NCBI GenBank assembly: GCA_004794785.1
Contig: SJOL01002287.1
Coordinates: 36,921-100,920, forward strand
DNA from: Opisthorchis felineus
Taxonomy: Eukaryota; Platyhelminthes; Trematoda; Opisthorchiida; Opisthorchiidae
Direction: 5' to 3'
DNA length: 64,000 nucleotides
Each line of letters begins with the position of its first letter. Position 1 is the first letter of the stretch. The notes under the pieces are model-generated. The model saw only the letters and a program-made list of their open reading frames with translations, had not been told where the DNA came from and did not search any database. Shown here piece by piece: positions 11,301 to 20,280 of the stretch. The position numbers and the translations under genes are program-made.

Positions 11301-14300
11301 CAGTTTGGCGGTAATAATCTTCATTTCCGTTACTAATTAGTAGCCTGTTTCCCGTAGACCTTTCGCCAACATGAATTCGGAGTTGAAAGCAGTACTTTCT
11401 TTAATAGGCGCTGGTTGGGTATGCTTCTCATATCTCAAGCTTAATAAGACAACTTGATGAGGACAAATACACTCATTTGCATATCACTTTTGTTTCCACG
11501 GGAGACTTAACTGAATCTCTCGTTCCCGATATTCTTCAACTGAATATGCTGCCCAAAGGCCGCCTCATGTTTCAGTTGGTACGGTATTCGAGATATCGCA
11601 GTATGTTTTCTTGAAGGAAACTGCTCACAAGGTTGCTGAAAACTCTTCAAAGAGTTTTCAACAACTTTGTAAGTAGTTTCCTTTATGACCACTTGCTGGT
11701 CTAGTGATTCTGATCCATCACCAAGAACTCGCTTACACACGAATACGCTGCAACCAGCTAATGCCTGTTATACTGTGAAGGCACCGCTGATCAAACGTTT
11801 TAATCTTCCTAATGTCCTCGGATCGGAGAGGCGAAGTTTCGCAACCACACAGCGAGAGAGCTCTTACAGTGTTCATGTACACACGACTTTAAGCAAAATC
11901 CGTTTCTTACGCCATAAATGACGCACGTTCGCAACTGTTGTCTGCGTTATGATAATACCTGTTTTGACTCGATCGCTCGATCGAGTGTTGAACAAACCTT
12001 GCCACAACGCGTTTGTTGCAGTCAACCAACCTCGTTTTGCGGACTCAAAAATACATGCGCAAGACGCTTGAGATTGGTTAAGGCGCGAACTTACTGACCG
12101 GAAGGTGCGTGGTTCAAATCCAACCCCGGCATCCCAACCGCTGCTCTCTAGGCTTGGGCAGACTGACAGTATCTCAGCCCCCGTGCTTCCTTCGGGTGGT
12201 GTGGCAGCTAAGCACCGAAGAGGTGTTACAGCTGAACGATTGTTACTATTTTTTTTAAAGCCACTGATCACCGGCTAATCTGGTGTAAAGTGATTGCTTC
12301 ACGCGGTTATAAATTTAGGAGATCAAATTACTCCTTAGCATTCATTGGTCATTCCCAGTGTTTTCATAGCCCCCTTGAGGGACGTGATAAGCCTGAAGCA
12401 TTTTACGTTACGTTTACATTATAAGTGTACGAGAGCAACTAACTACAAAGTTTGCATACAGGCAATGTGTTGTCAGTCTTAAAAGCGTAACCAACTAAAG
12501 GTTCCGCCCACTTGGTTACATGGCGTCTTGGTGAATGTTTTCTGTCGTCACTGCGTCACCTGATCACTAGCCACATTTCTACGCACGTGATATATAGGAA
12601 CTGAAATGATAGTTTGATTCACTTCGCTCCTCTGGTAATTTCAGTAAGGGTACATTGGAAACCATAACAACACATGCCATTGTGAAATATTTACCCAGAA
12701 ACCTGATCACCGAAATTCAGTTTTCGATGTCCAATGAGAGGGGAAGCGTTAATTTACTGTGTTATTGTCCTATTCACAAAGACCATTTTGTATCCTGCTT
12801 AAGCCGCGAAATAACTCAATGGTTAAAGCGGGAACTTACTGACAAGAAGGTGCGTGGTTCGAACCAAACCCCGGGGTCTGGACTGCTCCTGTTTAGGCAA
12901 CCTGGAAGCCTCTAACCCTTCGTGATTCCTTCGGATGATATAGCAGGTATGCAACGAAATGTGTCATACCTTAACGATTATCAGTTTTTATCGTGAGTTG
13001 TCTTAGGTTGCGTGTTTGTAGGTTGTAGCTAGTGAACTCTAAAAAGAGCTACTGATGTTCCCATCAAGATATGGCGAATGAGTAGAGCCAATTCAGTCAG
13101 ATCATCCTTATATTCATTTTCCACATTACTGTCGCTTTCACGATAGGCTCCTTACCGCCTGCTACTCTGAGCTACATTGAACACTGAAAAGTGCAAAGTA
13201 TGAGGAAGATCCCTTTCTAGCTAAAGATCAAAGGTCCGAATCTGTGTGGAAACACAAACAAACAGGTTTATGGGCTTCTTTATTTGATTTACCAATATCC
13301 TCATTCACCGTGTTCTGTGCCCCCAGATTCAACTGAAATCATGGTCCAAACCGAACCATATTCCGTACCCGCACCGTTACTCACTCCATCCACTCGAATC
13401 GCCGCTCTTAATATGGTTAATGATGCACTACAAAAAATCGGGGTAAGTTTTCTTTCTGTTTATCTCCAATAGTTGCCTATTTCTTGTGCAAGTGAAGCTT
13501 ATTTGGACACCGAAGTCACATGACCCTATATCATGTGATGCGCGACAATATTTTCACTTGATTGAACGCATGCGGTTGCTCGTGATATTAGAATGCGTGA
13601 TGCCTTGCAACCTGGCCTTCGGTATATTGTATGCATGTACATTTAAGGTCATTCGTGCAAGAAAAGGCCAGAACAACCTGAAGATCATGTGCTCTGTAAG
13701 ATTTAATTAGCGGCTGTCCGAGTGACTTGTTTAATTATACTGACCACAGTGTCACCCTTCACGATGACTTTGTGAGCGACACCTTCGCTTGTCTGTTTCA
13801 TGTTTAATTGTTCCAGTGTGCGTTTAATCTGGCTAATTTTTTCCGTTTTAACTTACGTCAGCCTTATTAAAAGTTTCAACTGTGACTTTCGTTCTGTAAG
13901 CCAAATTCAGTCTATATCGAGAGGCTAGTTCGTTAAAATTGACAGCCCATCTTACGAATCTCCAGAGTGATTCTAACCATCAGCTTGCAGGATAGGAATC
14001 GAATTTTCTATCACTCAGCCACGATGCCTGGTCAGCCGTGTGCTTGACTCGTGTTTGGGCAGCGTGTAGCGGTGACTCGTCCCATAACCGCGTAGTTCAT
14101 ATCACATGACGATACGAATGGGGACATAGGTAGGCAAATATTGAATCAGCAATCAAGGATAGCTGAATAGGTACCATAACACTGTTGGACCTCCAAATTT
14201 TTGAGGTTGCTCTTGTTCTGACCTTGCACGCCCCATGACCCGGTGCGACTGAACTTCTAATTCCATCTTCAAGTTGTGCGTTGTCTGCCACGTGCTATCT

Positions 14301-15635
14301 TCCAGTCAGCTTGCGCTGCAACAAACACGGGGGTTAAGCCCTTACCGGACCACTGACATTGGTTTATTCGTTGAAGCGAAAGCAATTAAACACACTTTAT
14401 ATGTGCATTTCGAAATGTCACTACAGGTTACTTACAGCTTGCAGCGTCCGACTCTAAATTAGGCTGATCAGACTACCCGACCAAGCGTAACCCCTAGTTG
14501 CACCCGTTCTCACTAGTTCCGCTTTCCATCGCGAATCACGCAACAACATCAAATGACGTTCCTTCATCGAAACCACGCTATCCACTAAGCATGATTCACC
14601 GTGACCTTACATTTGCCTTCCGAAACTAGGGTATCTTCGGGCAGATTTTTTTCCCTGCTATCAGGGCTTGTCTGGGAGCATCAGATGTTGTGTCCGGAGA
14701 CCCAAAGGTGTTTCTTATCAGTCTTTTCTCTTACCGTATTATTTCTATCCTTGGAAACTTTTTTTAAACAAGAAATTTTCCATACTTTCAGTTAAGTTTT
14801 GGTTGTTTTCAAAGCTTCGAAATGCCTGTAGACTATAAAGCCAGCGTTTCGTTAATAGTACCGCTAATTTAAACTGTAAGTTTTACTTAGCAGCTCAGTC
14901 GGACAGACATGGAATCGCTGGGCCATGTGACCCCTGCTGTCAAATTTACTGTTGTTTTCTGTAGGAATTGGTACGATCCCTGTTTATCTAGCACCCCAAA
15001 AAGGGTGGAGACTTTATCCACTTTCTATGGTCTGCTCTCCTGAATGGAGGGTGGTATGGAAATCTTAGTGTGAATTGATTCAAATTACCGTGGGACCCTG
15101 TAGAGCGAATCAAATGCAGTACTTCTCTTTCATTAAAACACCTACCGTTGACCAAAATAAGTGTTCCCTCGTAGGTTATTGACTAATAAAACCTTATACG
15201 TTCTGCGTTGAGTTCTGAAATTTGATTGCTATTCGGGTGCTTTTAGCGTCCTTCATAGGGTTCGGATAGAATTCCTTATTTTGTCTGAAAGTTCCACTTG
15301 CGAGATTTTATCGTTGTGTGTCTTATTGTGACGGTAACTGAACAGTACCTGTTGAAGCAGGCAAGCACCGATATTCAATTGTAGTCTGGCTGCCAGTAGT
15401 GACGATATTGATTCTGCTCCATTCATAGCATCTTGAACTCAAACTATCTCAATTGTATCGGTCATACGGTGCTCCGCCCTTGTCGGCTCCCCCAAATGCA
15501 TTCGTCCCTCCCGCCCTACCTGGTTCGCCATTCGGTGGCACTGTGAACGGGGGCTCCGGAAAACTACCCAGTTCACATTCTTATCAACGGCGTAGTTCTT
15601 TGCGGTCCTGGACGAACGGATCTTTATTAATGTGA
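5293..15635 (+). CDS. NDE1/NDEL1-like: NudE family dynein/LIS1-binding protein (NDE1/NDEL1 homologue), seven coding exons
   Basis: Proteins of this family recruit LIS1 to cytoplasmic dynein and act in nuclear migration, spindle function and centrosome positioning. Coding exons: 5302-5378, 5424-5577, 7885-8033, 8078-8214, 9693-9791, 13327-13442 and 15429-15635. All junctions are GT/AG and the phases agree throughout, giving 312 residues against about 335-345 in vertebrates. The N-terminal half is coiled coil with family blocks [58 protein letters not shown] and [17 protein letters not shown]. Later comes the C-terminal family block [20 protein letters not shown] joined to [12 protein letters not shown], then a Ser/Pro/Gly-rich tail. 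The ATG at 5302 has a good context (ACCATGG) and matches the family start. The gene appears intact. Introns are 45, 2307, 44, 1478, 3535 and 1986 bases. Confidence 0.93.
5379..5423 (+). other. 45-base in-frame mini-intron in the NudE homologue
   Basis: The sequence starts GTGGGT and ends GAACAG. Removing it joins YKQA directly to [12 protein letters not shown], which aligns without a gap to the vertebrate YKQ...EELREFQ region. Its length is a multiple of three and it has no stop, so retention would insert 15 hydrophobic residues into the first coiled coil without a frameshift. Confidence 0.85.
5424..5577 (+). CDS. NDE1/NDEL1-like: NudE homologue exon 2
   Basis: Encodes the first coiled-coil stretch, [12 protein letters not shown] through SERDQLR. 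It ends CGG|GTAAGT in phase 0. Confidence 0.92.
6552..6790 (-). repeat. Hammerhead-repeat family copy H1
   Basis: On the minus strand the copy ends with the ribozyme-like head: CTGGTGA at 6,623-6,629, stem II around a CAAGAA loop, and GAAA at 6,605-6,608. A CAGGTC segment and GTGGGCC follow. One core base is changed (CUGAUGA to CUGGUGA), so this copy is probably inactive. The rest matches the family body, for example ACACTCATTTGCATACCAAT and CCGAATCCCAGCTGAATC on the plus strand. Confidence 0.75.
7018..7092 (-). repeat. tRNA-like segment, probably a SINE head or tRNA pseudogene
   Basis: On the minus strand there is a D-arm-like GTTGGTGTAGTGGACAGC, an anticodon region, and a perfect five-pair T arm (CTGGG TTCGATA CCCAG). 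The A and B boxes are good. The acceptor stem does not pair convincingly and the anticodon arm is weak, so a functional tRNA is unlikely. Its head differs from the main SINE family. Confidence 0.45.
7559..7690 (+). repeat. Hammerhead-repeat family copy H2, body only
   Basis: The plus strand has the sense-strand body (ATAAACGAGAGATCCAGCTG, then GACTCCCATGAAAACC, then ATGCAAATGAGTGTATTTTG). The ribozyme core is missing. It is oriented opposite to copies H1 and H3. Confidence 0.7.
7885..8033 (+). CDS. NDE1/NDEL1-like: NudE homologue exon 3
   Basis: Encodes [16 protein letters not shown], then [19 protein letters not shown], ending at NDDLERAN plus the first two bases of Arg (AG|A). Joined to exon 2, it aligns to the vertebrate coiled coil without gaps. 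Confidence 0.93.
8034..8077 (+). other. 44-base mini-intron in the NudE homologue
   Basis: From GTAAAT to CGTTCAG. It joins LERAN-R to [10 protein letters not shown], as in other NudE proteins. Its length is not a multiple of three and it begins GTAA, so retention places an in-frame TAA just after the exon. Confidence 0.9.
8078..8214 (+). CDS. NDE1/NDEL1-like: NudE homologue exon 4
   Basis: Encodes [19 protein letters not shown], then [14 protein letters not shown] and VQRLKDETR, the most conserved block of the family, which lies in the LIS1-binding part of the coiled coil. It ends AGAG|GTAAGC. Confidence 0.95.
8866..9020 (-). repeat. Hammerhead-repeat family copy H3
   Basis: On the minus strand: stem I GCCCAC/GTGG, core CTGATCA (8,929-8,935; consensus CTGATGA), the CAAGAA loop of stem II, then AAAA in place of GAAA, and CCAATC. 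Two core bases are mutated although stem I is well kept, so this is a decayed copy. Confidence 0.7.
9015..9165 (+). repeat. Dispersed repeat Y, copy 2
   Basis: Shares ordered blocks with 1,815-1,965: a CATCATCATC run, GCTTCACTGCCGTACAACC, TTATTTGAAAGCC and AGAAAAGAATAAAGG. A shorter similar piece, ACTGCCATACAACCAT, lies at about 10,919-10,935. Confidence 0.5.
9290..9530 (+). repeat. Hammerhead-repeat family copy H4, with ribozyme head
   Basis: The plus strand carries an intact CTGATGA (9,312-9,318), stem II GCCC-CAAGAA-GGGT, AAAA in place of GAAA, then CCAGTC and GTGTGC. Next comes the family body in the order expected for the sense strand (GTACCAACTGAAAC near 9,399, then CGAGAGGATCAGCTGG). 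The core change GAAA to AAAA should disable cleavage. Confidence 0.75.
9693..9791 (+). CDS. NDE1/NDEL1-like: NudE homologue exon 5
   Basis: Encodes the end of the coiled coil ([12 protein letters not shown]) and the start of the low-complexity linker ([21 protein letters not shown]). It ends in a split codon before GTAAGT. Confidence 0.92.
10270..10860 (-). mobile_element. Unclassified segment, possibly a decayed LTR
   Basis: The block is more GC-rich than its surroundings and open for 135 codons on the plus strand, with no recognisable domain. The minus strand contains TATAAATAAAACG followed by TGTATTTGCATTAATAC around 10,285-10,325, which could be a TATA box or poly(A) signal of an LTR. 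No partner LTR, primer-binding site or coding domain is visible, so the call is tentative. Confidence 0.25.
11455..11620 (-). repeat. Hammerhead-repeat family copy H5, body only
   Basis: The plus strand carries ACACTCATTTGCATATCAC, then AACTGAATCTCTCGTT, then TTCAACTGAATATGCTG and TTTCAGTTGGTACGGTAT, ending GATATCGCAGTAT. No ribozyme core is present. The copy runs into a head-to-head fold-back at 11,613-11,684. Confidence 0.75.
11613..11684. repeat. Fold-back of the hammerhead-repeat head
   Basis: The left arm GAAGGAAACTGCTCACAAG + GTTGCTGAAAACTCTT and the right arm AGAGTTTTCAACAAC + TTTGTAAGTAGTTTCC are reverse complements over roughly 33 bases, with a few mismatches and a loop of about three bases. 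The sequence is the junction segment found upstream of the ribozyme head in other family copies, here duplicated head-to-head. Confidence 0.75.
12066..12256 (+). repeat. tRNA-derived SINE, plus strand
   Basis: Head GGTTAAGGCGCGAACTTACTG, B box GGTTCAAATCC, then the family body CTTGGGCAGACTGACAGTAT and CCTTCGGGTGG, ending in a T-rich tail (12,243-12,256). The copy is more diverged than the one at 36.55 kb. Confidence 0.85.
12803..12990 (+). repeat. tRNA-derived SINE, plus strand, diverged
   Basis: Head AACTCAATGGTTAAAGCGGG, then GACAAGAAGGTGCGTGGTTC, then a degraded body (GGCAACCTGGAAGCC, CCTTCGGATGATATAGCAG). It lies 0.55 kb downstream of another copy on the same strand. Confidence 0.8.
13327..13442 (+). 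CDS. NDE1/NDEL1-like: NudE homologue exon 6
   Basis: Encodes [18 protein letters not shown], then [20 protein letters not shown], the conserved C-terminal family block (SARISALNIVGDLLRKVG in human). It ends GGG|GTAAGT in phase 0. Confidence 0.93.
13443..15428 (+). other. NudE homologue intron 6, 2.0 kb
   Basis: From GTAAGT to CATTCATAG. I recognise no repeat, RNA gene or exon inside it. The open frames are short and without family resemblance. Confidence 0.7.
15429..15635 (+). CDS. NDE1/NDEL1-like: NudE homologue last exon (shortest model)
   Basis: Begins [12 protein letters not shown], aligning to the human ALESKLASCRN block. A Pro/Gly/Ser-rich tail follows and ends [12 protein letters not shown] with TGA at 15,633-15,635. 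The ATG TGA overlaps a strong donor (AT|GTGAGT, 15,632), so the transcript may splice onward and lose this stop. No AATAAA lies between here and 17,168. Confidence 0.85.
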   Translation, partial: HLELKLSQLYRSYGAPPLSAPPNAFVPPALPGSPFGGTVNGGSGKLPSSHSYQRRSSLRSWTNGSLLM

Positions 15636-16560
15636 GTTTTTGCCTGACCAGCCGGTTTAGCGTTCCTCTCATTCCCTAAACTAAACCCGTTTAACAATAT
15701 CCGTGCCATTCTAATGTCCGCACTTGGGTATCGACTAATTAGCGCCCACTACTTGACTTTCTTCCCCTTATTCAGTGTGATTCGCCTCCTTTTTTGTGAT
15801 ACTTCGCATCACTCTTTCCCATTTCCTTCAAGTTCGTTTGTCAGCTCTATAGCTACCTATATGACTTCCACATTACCACGTGATCTAAACCCATGGGGCA
15901 CTAGAGTTCATTAAAATGATCGATCTAATGGTTTCAGGATTCCAGTTCATAGTGTACTAGTTTCTTGTCTTGAGTTGAGTTGATCGATATGATGAACACC
16001 TGCGCTCCAAACCTGTCACAATCTGCGTTGCATACTGTTTTCGGTTTGCTACCGCTTTGGGGTTTGGTCAACTTACGCCTTTTCCGTTTTCTGGCCCTCG
16101 GTATGCAGTATAAATTTTGGCAACACTCTCCTCTCTCGGTTAATGCACAGAAAGCTGTACTACGTTGCTCACGTCGCCTTATGGTTTTCGTAGGAATGCT
16201 TCCCTGGCGTGTGCTCGGTGAGGTATAGCATCAATCACGTGGCTTTACAGCGGGAGCCACCGGGTAGTAGCCTGGACCAATCCCAGCTAATCACTGAAAG
16301 TGAATTACGCTCCTGTGATGTGTGATGTGTTACGCGTGTGGTTAGGTTCATAGCCGGTGTTGGTCGATGCGCACTTGCGCAGGTCAGATTTACAGGATTA
16401 TGACACTTTATTGGAAAGTGGAAGAATGGCAAATCAACATATGGGTTTTAATGCTCTGAAGATGAATGTGGAAACAGCAACTGAATTGGGGTGATAGCTC
16501 CAAATGATCAACTGAGTATAGTGATCGTTCGAGGTATGGTATTCACCTCAGTCCAGTTTG
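15636..16560. other. Downstream of the NudE stop, nothing recognised
   Basis: This is either 3' untranslated/flanking DNA or, if the GTGAGT donor at 15,632 is used, the start of a further intron. No repeat or domain was identified. Confidence 0.5.
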
Positions 16561-16626
16561 TCAGCTATTTGCCTAGGATATGCTGGTTCCAGCTGCTACA
16601 GTTTTGGTCACCGAAAAATTATGTAG

Positions 16627-16846
16627 CGGAGGAGAGAGCGAAGCTTTGGGGCAATGGCGTAATTGTTTGGTAGATTTTGGGTCATTTCGTCGCCTGAAGA
16701 AGCAGGAAGCTGGGCAGCTGCGAGATGAAGCATTAGCTTTGATGCAGAAGTGCCACCGACTGCGTCAACGAGCCACGTCTGCTAGTGTCATTAACCTTTT
16801 GCTCAAACGCGGGGAATGCCAGTGCATTGCATTTTCTAAAGAATAA
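16627..16846 (+). CDS. Exon-like open frame, possible extra 3' exon of the NudE gene
   Basis: The frame reads GGESEALGQWRNCLVDFG, then SFRRLKKQEAGQLRDEALA, then CHRLRQRATSAS and stops at TAA (16,844-16,846). It looks protein-like (charged, coiled-coil-prone), unlike most frames here. An AG at 16,625-16,626 would give an exon starting with C, in phase with the donor at 15,632 (AT|C = Ile). That would give a 384-residue product. The polypyrimidine tract is poor and I know of no such tail in NudE proteins. The end of the frame, from about 16,810, overlaps dispersed repeat X. It could equally be part of an unrelated or dead element. Confidence 0.3.
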
Positions 16847-17030
16847 GTTGCCACATATGTTTGAACTCTCCACTTATAGAACTAGAAGATTGTTGGTCAT
16901 AGCTCTGACCACTGACCAACCTGGCATGAGACTGAGTTTCAGACATACCATAGTACAGCCCAGTGGGATCACGGAGACAAACAAACCGTCACACCGCGGT
17001 AAGGGCCAGCCTCTTCGTGACGGTAGTTAA
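16810..17030 (+). repeat. Dispersed repeat X, copy 1
   Basis: Shares ordered blocks with the minus strand of 37.2-37.5 kb: GGGGAATGC, then AGAATAAGTTGCCACATAT, a GAACT-type stretch, and CTGACCACTGACCAACCTG. A later tRNA-like ACCGTCACACCGCGGTAAGG is also shared. The element type is unknown. Confidence 0.65.
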
Positions 17031-17500
17031 GGTGATTTGCATCTTTGAAGGATCTGAACCAAGGAGGACAATATCGTCCGCGTACTCAATGTCTGTGAGC
17101 GAACGCCTACGGAGCGATTTGATTCCCAACGTTTTGGAGGTAGCTATGGAAATTACAAGCAGCGCCTCAATAAAAAATTTGAAGAGGAATGACTAGACGG
17201 ATCAGCATTGTCTTAAACCACTCGACATGATGAACTCAGACCAAAGGTTGCTGTTTACCCGTACGCGCTCACAGGAGTTCGCATGCAGTGCCTTCACGAG
17301 GAATGTAAATTTAGAAGGGACCCCTCTGATCGACAGAGTTCAACACAGCTCTGAGGTCAATAAAAACTGCAAAAGTAGGACATTTGAAAGACTACAGGTG
17401 CCCAAGATCGAAGCTATAGATTCACCTCTGCCAGGGCGAAACCCAGCTTGATTCTCACGAGTTTCTGTCTTTCGTAGTCGATTAACCTGTGCAAAATGGT
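17000..17500 (-). mobile_element. RTE-like LINE relic, reverse transcriptase with YADD box
   Basis: On the minus strand, descending: IKLGFALAEVNL (family QAGFRPGRGCID), FLFKFFIEALL (family FLFNFVID), then SLTDIEYADDIVLLGSDPSK, with the catalytic Tyr-Ala-Asp-Asp codons at 17,084-17,073. Stops and frameshifts throughout show a dead copy. The endonuclease part lies upstream on the same strand at 17.65-18.38 kb. Confidence 0.88.
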
Positions 17501-17647
17501 GTCATGTTGCGTTAGAGGAATGATGTTTCACACTTTATTTCTGTTGCTGACGGCGGGCTGGATATACGGAATTGCTCTGCTTAGGCACGCATAATACTGA
17601 TAGAAAGCGAAGCTATAACTGAGCCTGCACAATGACAACCAAGTTGC

Positions 17648-18377
17648 TTACCGCAAAAGGAACGGCAATCCTTGATTTGGGCTCCCTATTGATAACCGAT
17701 AACCACATGATCTAACTGAACCCATGACTGGCTTATGCTTGGTGACCTCCAAGTAACTCACTGTGAGCCCTTGTGCTAAAATTTCGTACTGATCAGGGGG
17801 GCGGACCTTTTCAGCACACAACTGAAGATGTTCTCCGTTATCCAGTCGTTGAGCGTCGACTCCAAATTCGCCACCTAACTGTGCTTCCTGCGGCCTCTGT
17901 AGTCCAAAGTGGGTGTTTATGTCACCCGCCAGAATGACAGTATCCGTCCTTACTGACCGAAGCAGCCTTGACAGACCTCGATAAAACCCTTTCTTCAGCC
18001 TGAGAACTGCAGTCTGTGGAGGATTCTGGTGAAAACAAGTGGACACCGTTCTCCACTTGGGCCTACGTAGATTTTAGACCAAACAGCCGTACAGCACAAA
18101 GGGGACTGTCGGTTGGAATGCAGCCCAGTAAAGCGCTTTTAGCCGTGGAGCTGAATGCAACTCCCACGTCATAGGTACCTCGAGGCGTTGTGTCATTACC
18201 ACCAGCTACTTGAAGTATGAAATGTGAAACATGTGACTTCGTCCTAAGCGGCTTGAGGTTTATGATTGAAATGGCGTCTTGTTTGCCTGTTTCGGAGACA
18301 ACATACATTGACAGAGAGAGGAAGCAAGGTTTCAGCAAGAGATACCTGTTGCCCAATTTGACGGAGAGCACGGACAT
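17648..18377 (-). mobile_element. RTE-like LINE relic, apurinic-type endonuclease
   Basis: The minus strand gives KPLRTKSHVSHFILQVAGG, then GTYDVGVAFSSTAKSALLG, then PTDSPLCAVRL, and in the next frame YRGLSRLLRSVRTDTVILAG followed by DINTHFG, EAQLGGEFGVDAQR and NGEHLQLCAE. This is the endonuclease domain of RTE-type LINEs, including the catalytic GD-N block. It belongs with the YADD-bearing part just downstream. The distance to that part is shorter than in an intact element, so there is an internal deletion. Confidence 0.88.
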
Positions 18378-20280
18378 TGAAAGCTGCAGTGTGGTTTAGA
18401 TCTTTCGAGAGATTGTTTGGTTTATTTCACTGGGTGGTAGTTTAGATACAGAACAGTGGTTAGAGGACTGGCAGCTGTATTCGCTGCAGTGGGTCAGTCG
18501 AAGGTTGGGGAAGGGGTGTGTGTGAGGGCCGGTTGACGAAGAGCTGCAAGGGCGAATGCTACTTTCAGTTTGCCCAGGCCGAAGAAGGGGGTTTGTTTGA
18601 GGTACCCCACCTTGGGCTGTTGACCTGAAAATCTGACCCATAAGACAATGAGTTGTCGGGTTTTCCTTTGGGGACAGGAACCAGTGACTCAGTTGTTTGG
18701 CTCGGGAGACCAGCCTAGACCGAGGACACAAAGAGTGACTCAGAAATGTCTCACTCCTGCTTCTGTGCACAGCAGATGCGTTTGGAGCCGTGTCGCGCTC
18801 TTGGTAGATTTTAATTCTATTTCGATTGCACTGGATAATTCACTGGCGGTCATGGCCAACAGTTGGGTGATTAGAATGTGCCGTTTTTAGAGTCAACTTT
18901 TTGCAATCCGTCCTTGCTCGGGTAAGGCGTTATCGTTGCTTCCATCAATATACACATGCTGGTCGTCTGGAGGAAACACTACTTCCTACTTCCCTCACAC
19001 TCCTATCGCACACGACAGTACGACTGTAGCCCCACACCGCCTAGTCTTGAGGTTAAACTTAGTTCAGGGGTCGTCCTTCTGCCTCCCTTTGGCCTTCCTG
19101 GCGTCGTTGCATCTTGTGGGACGGAGTTCCAGCCAATGTAGCCCGCAGGTTCATTATAACGCTCATACCCGACCTGCGCGTCAAGGTGACAATTTTTTGA
19201 TCGGGTGAAGTTCGTTATCCAACAACCCTAAATCAGAATAGAACCAGTTTGTCACTCGATATGGTCCCCTGTCTTTATGACGAACCTCTGCCTAAAGAAC
19301 AGCTCGGAGAGTTCATTTCATTTGGATACATGTGAATCGTTTACGTTCGCACTGTTCTCAGGTTCGCCGAATCGTGTGACAATAGATAGTGTAAGATGAA
19401 GCATGATCATGATATGCAAAACGGATCAGAACGACGGACTAGTGGGTCAACGAGTAAGGACAGGAACAACAGCACCATTGGTTGCGTTGAATCGTAATAT
19501 CGGTGCATACCCTTAACAATCGATGTGGTAGGTTTCTAGTACCCTGATGCCACAGACAGCACCCGAGCATAACTAGGATTCGTTTTTCTGATTTTCATGC
19601 TTGTTCTCCAGGTCATGTGTCACCCAGCTTGTCAATCTTTCAGCCAGAACATGCTGTAGTAAACTGCCCATGATGAGCTGATCAATCACCTTGCGTGCGA
19701 AGCGCATGGCCGAGCCAGCATAGTTGGTGAATTTTATCTAATAAGGGGACTGTTTTTTCGCGATTCAGTTTTCTGTATGAATTCCGCGTGCTCGCTAGGC
19801 TCTCCAGTAGTGGAGCAGTAGGCACTACATCTCCATAGCGTATCGCTCACTAACCACTGTCCAGGTGGTCTGAAGTTTCGTCTATGACCTTGGCCTGGTT
19901 TCCCCTGCGGAATGAATCAGAGTAGATCGGGTTTCATTCACGCACTGTAAGGCTAGACACAGCGAATGATCGGCAGTTTGTAAGTGAATGCTGGTTGCTT
20001 TCTCCACGAAAGTGTTTGTCTCTCACTTAAAAGACTGGAAGTATGACGGGAAGATTGCAGGCGCCATTGTCAGGTATGGTACATAGTTTAAAATAAAGGT
20101 ACAAAAACCAGTGGCTAGAGGTTCCAGGTTCTCAGAGGAAGATGGCTCTTGCGAGCAAACATCATCCTGCCGGTCAGATTGTGGTGCACAACATGATTTT
20201 CCAGTGGGGTATTAGATTACATTCTTTCTCCCATAGCGGTGTTTTTTTTTAATTCGTACGTAACCGGCTTTCCTGTAGTT
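18378..20280. other. No gene recognised; possibly LINE leader and unique DNA
   Basis: The first few hundred bases may be the 5' part of the LINE relic. A 124-residue minus-strand frame at 18,396-18,770 is Ser/Pro-rich without domains. The remainder has only short frames. Confidence 0.45.

Larger units (their letters stand above)
9792..13326 (+). other. NudE homologue intron 5, 3.5 kb, holding repeats
   Basis: Contents: a GC-rich unclassified segment at 10,270-10,860, a hammerhead-family copy at 11,455-11,620 ending in a fold-back at 11,613-11,684, and two SINEs (12,066-12,256 and 12,803-12,990). No coding exon was recognised between the repeats. Confidence 0.75.
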
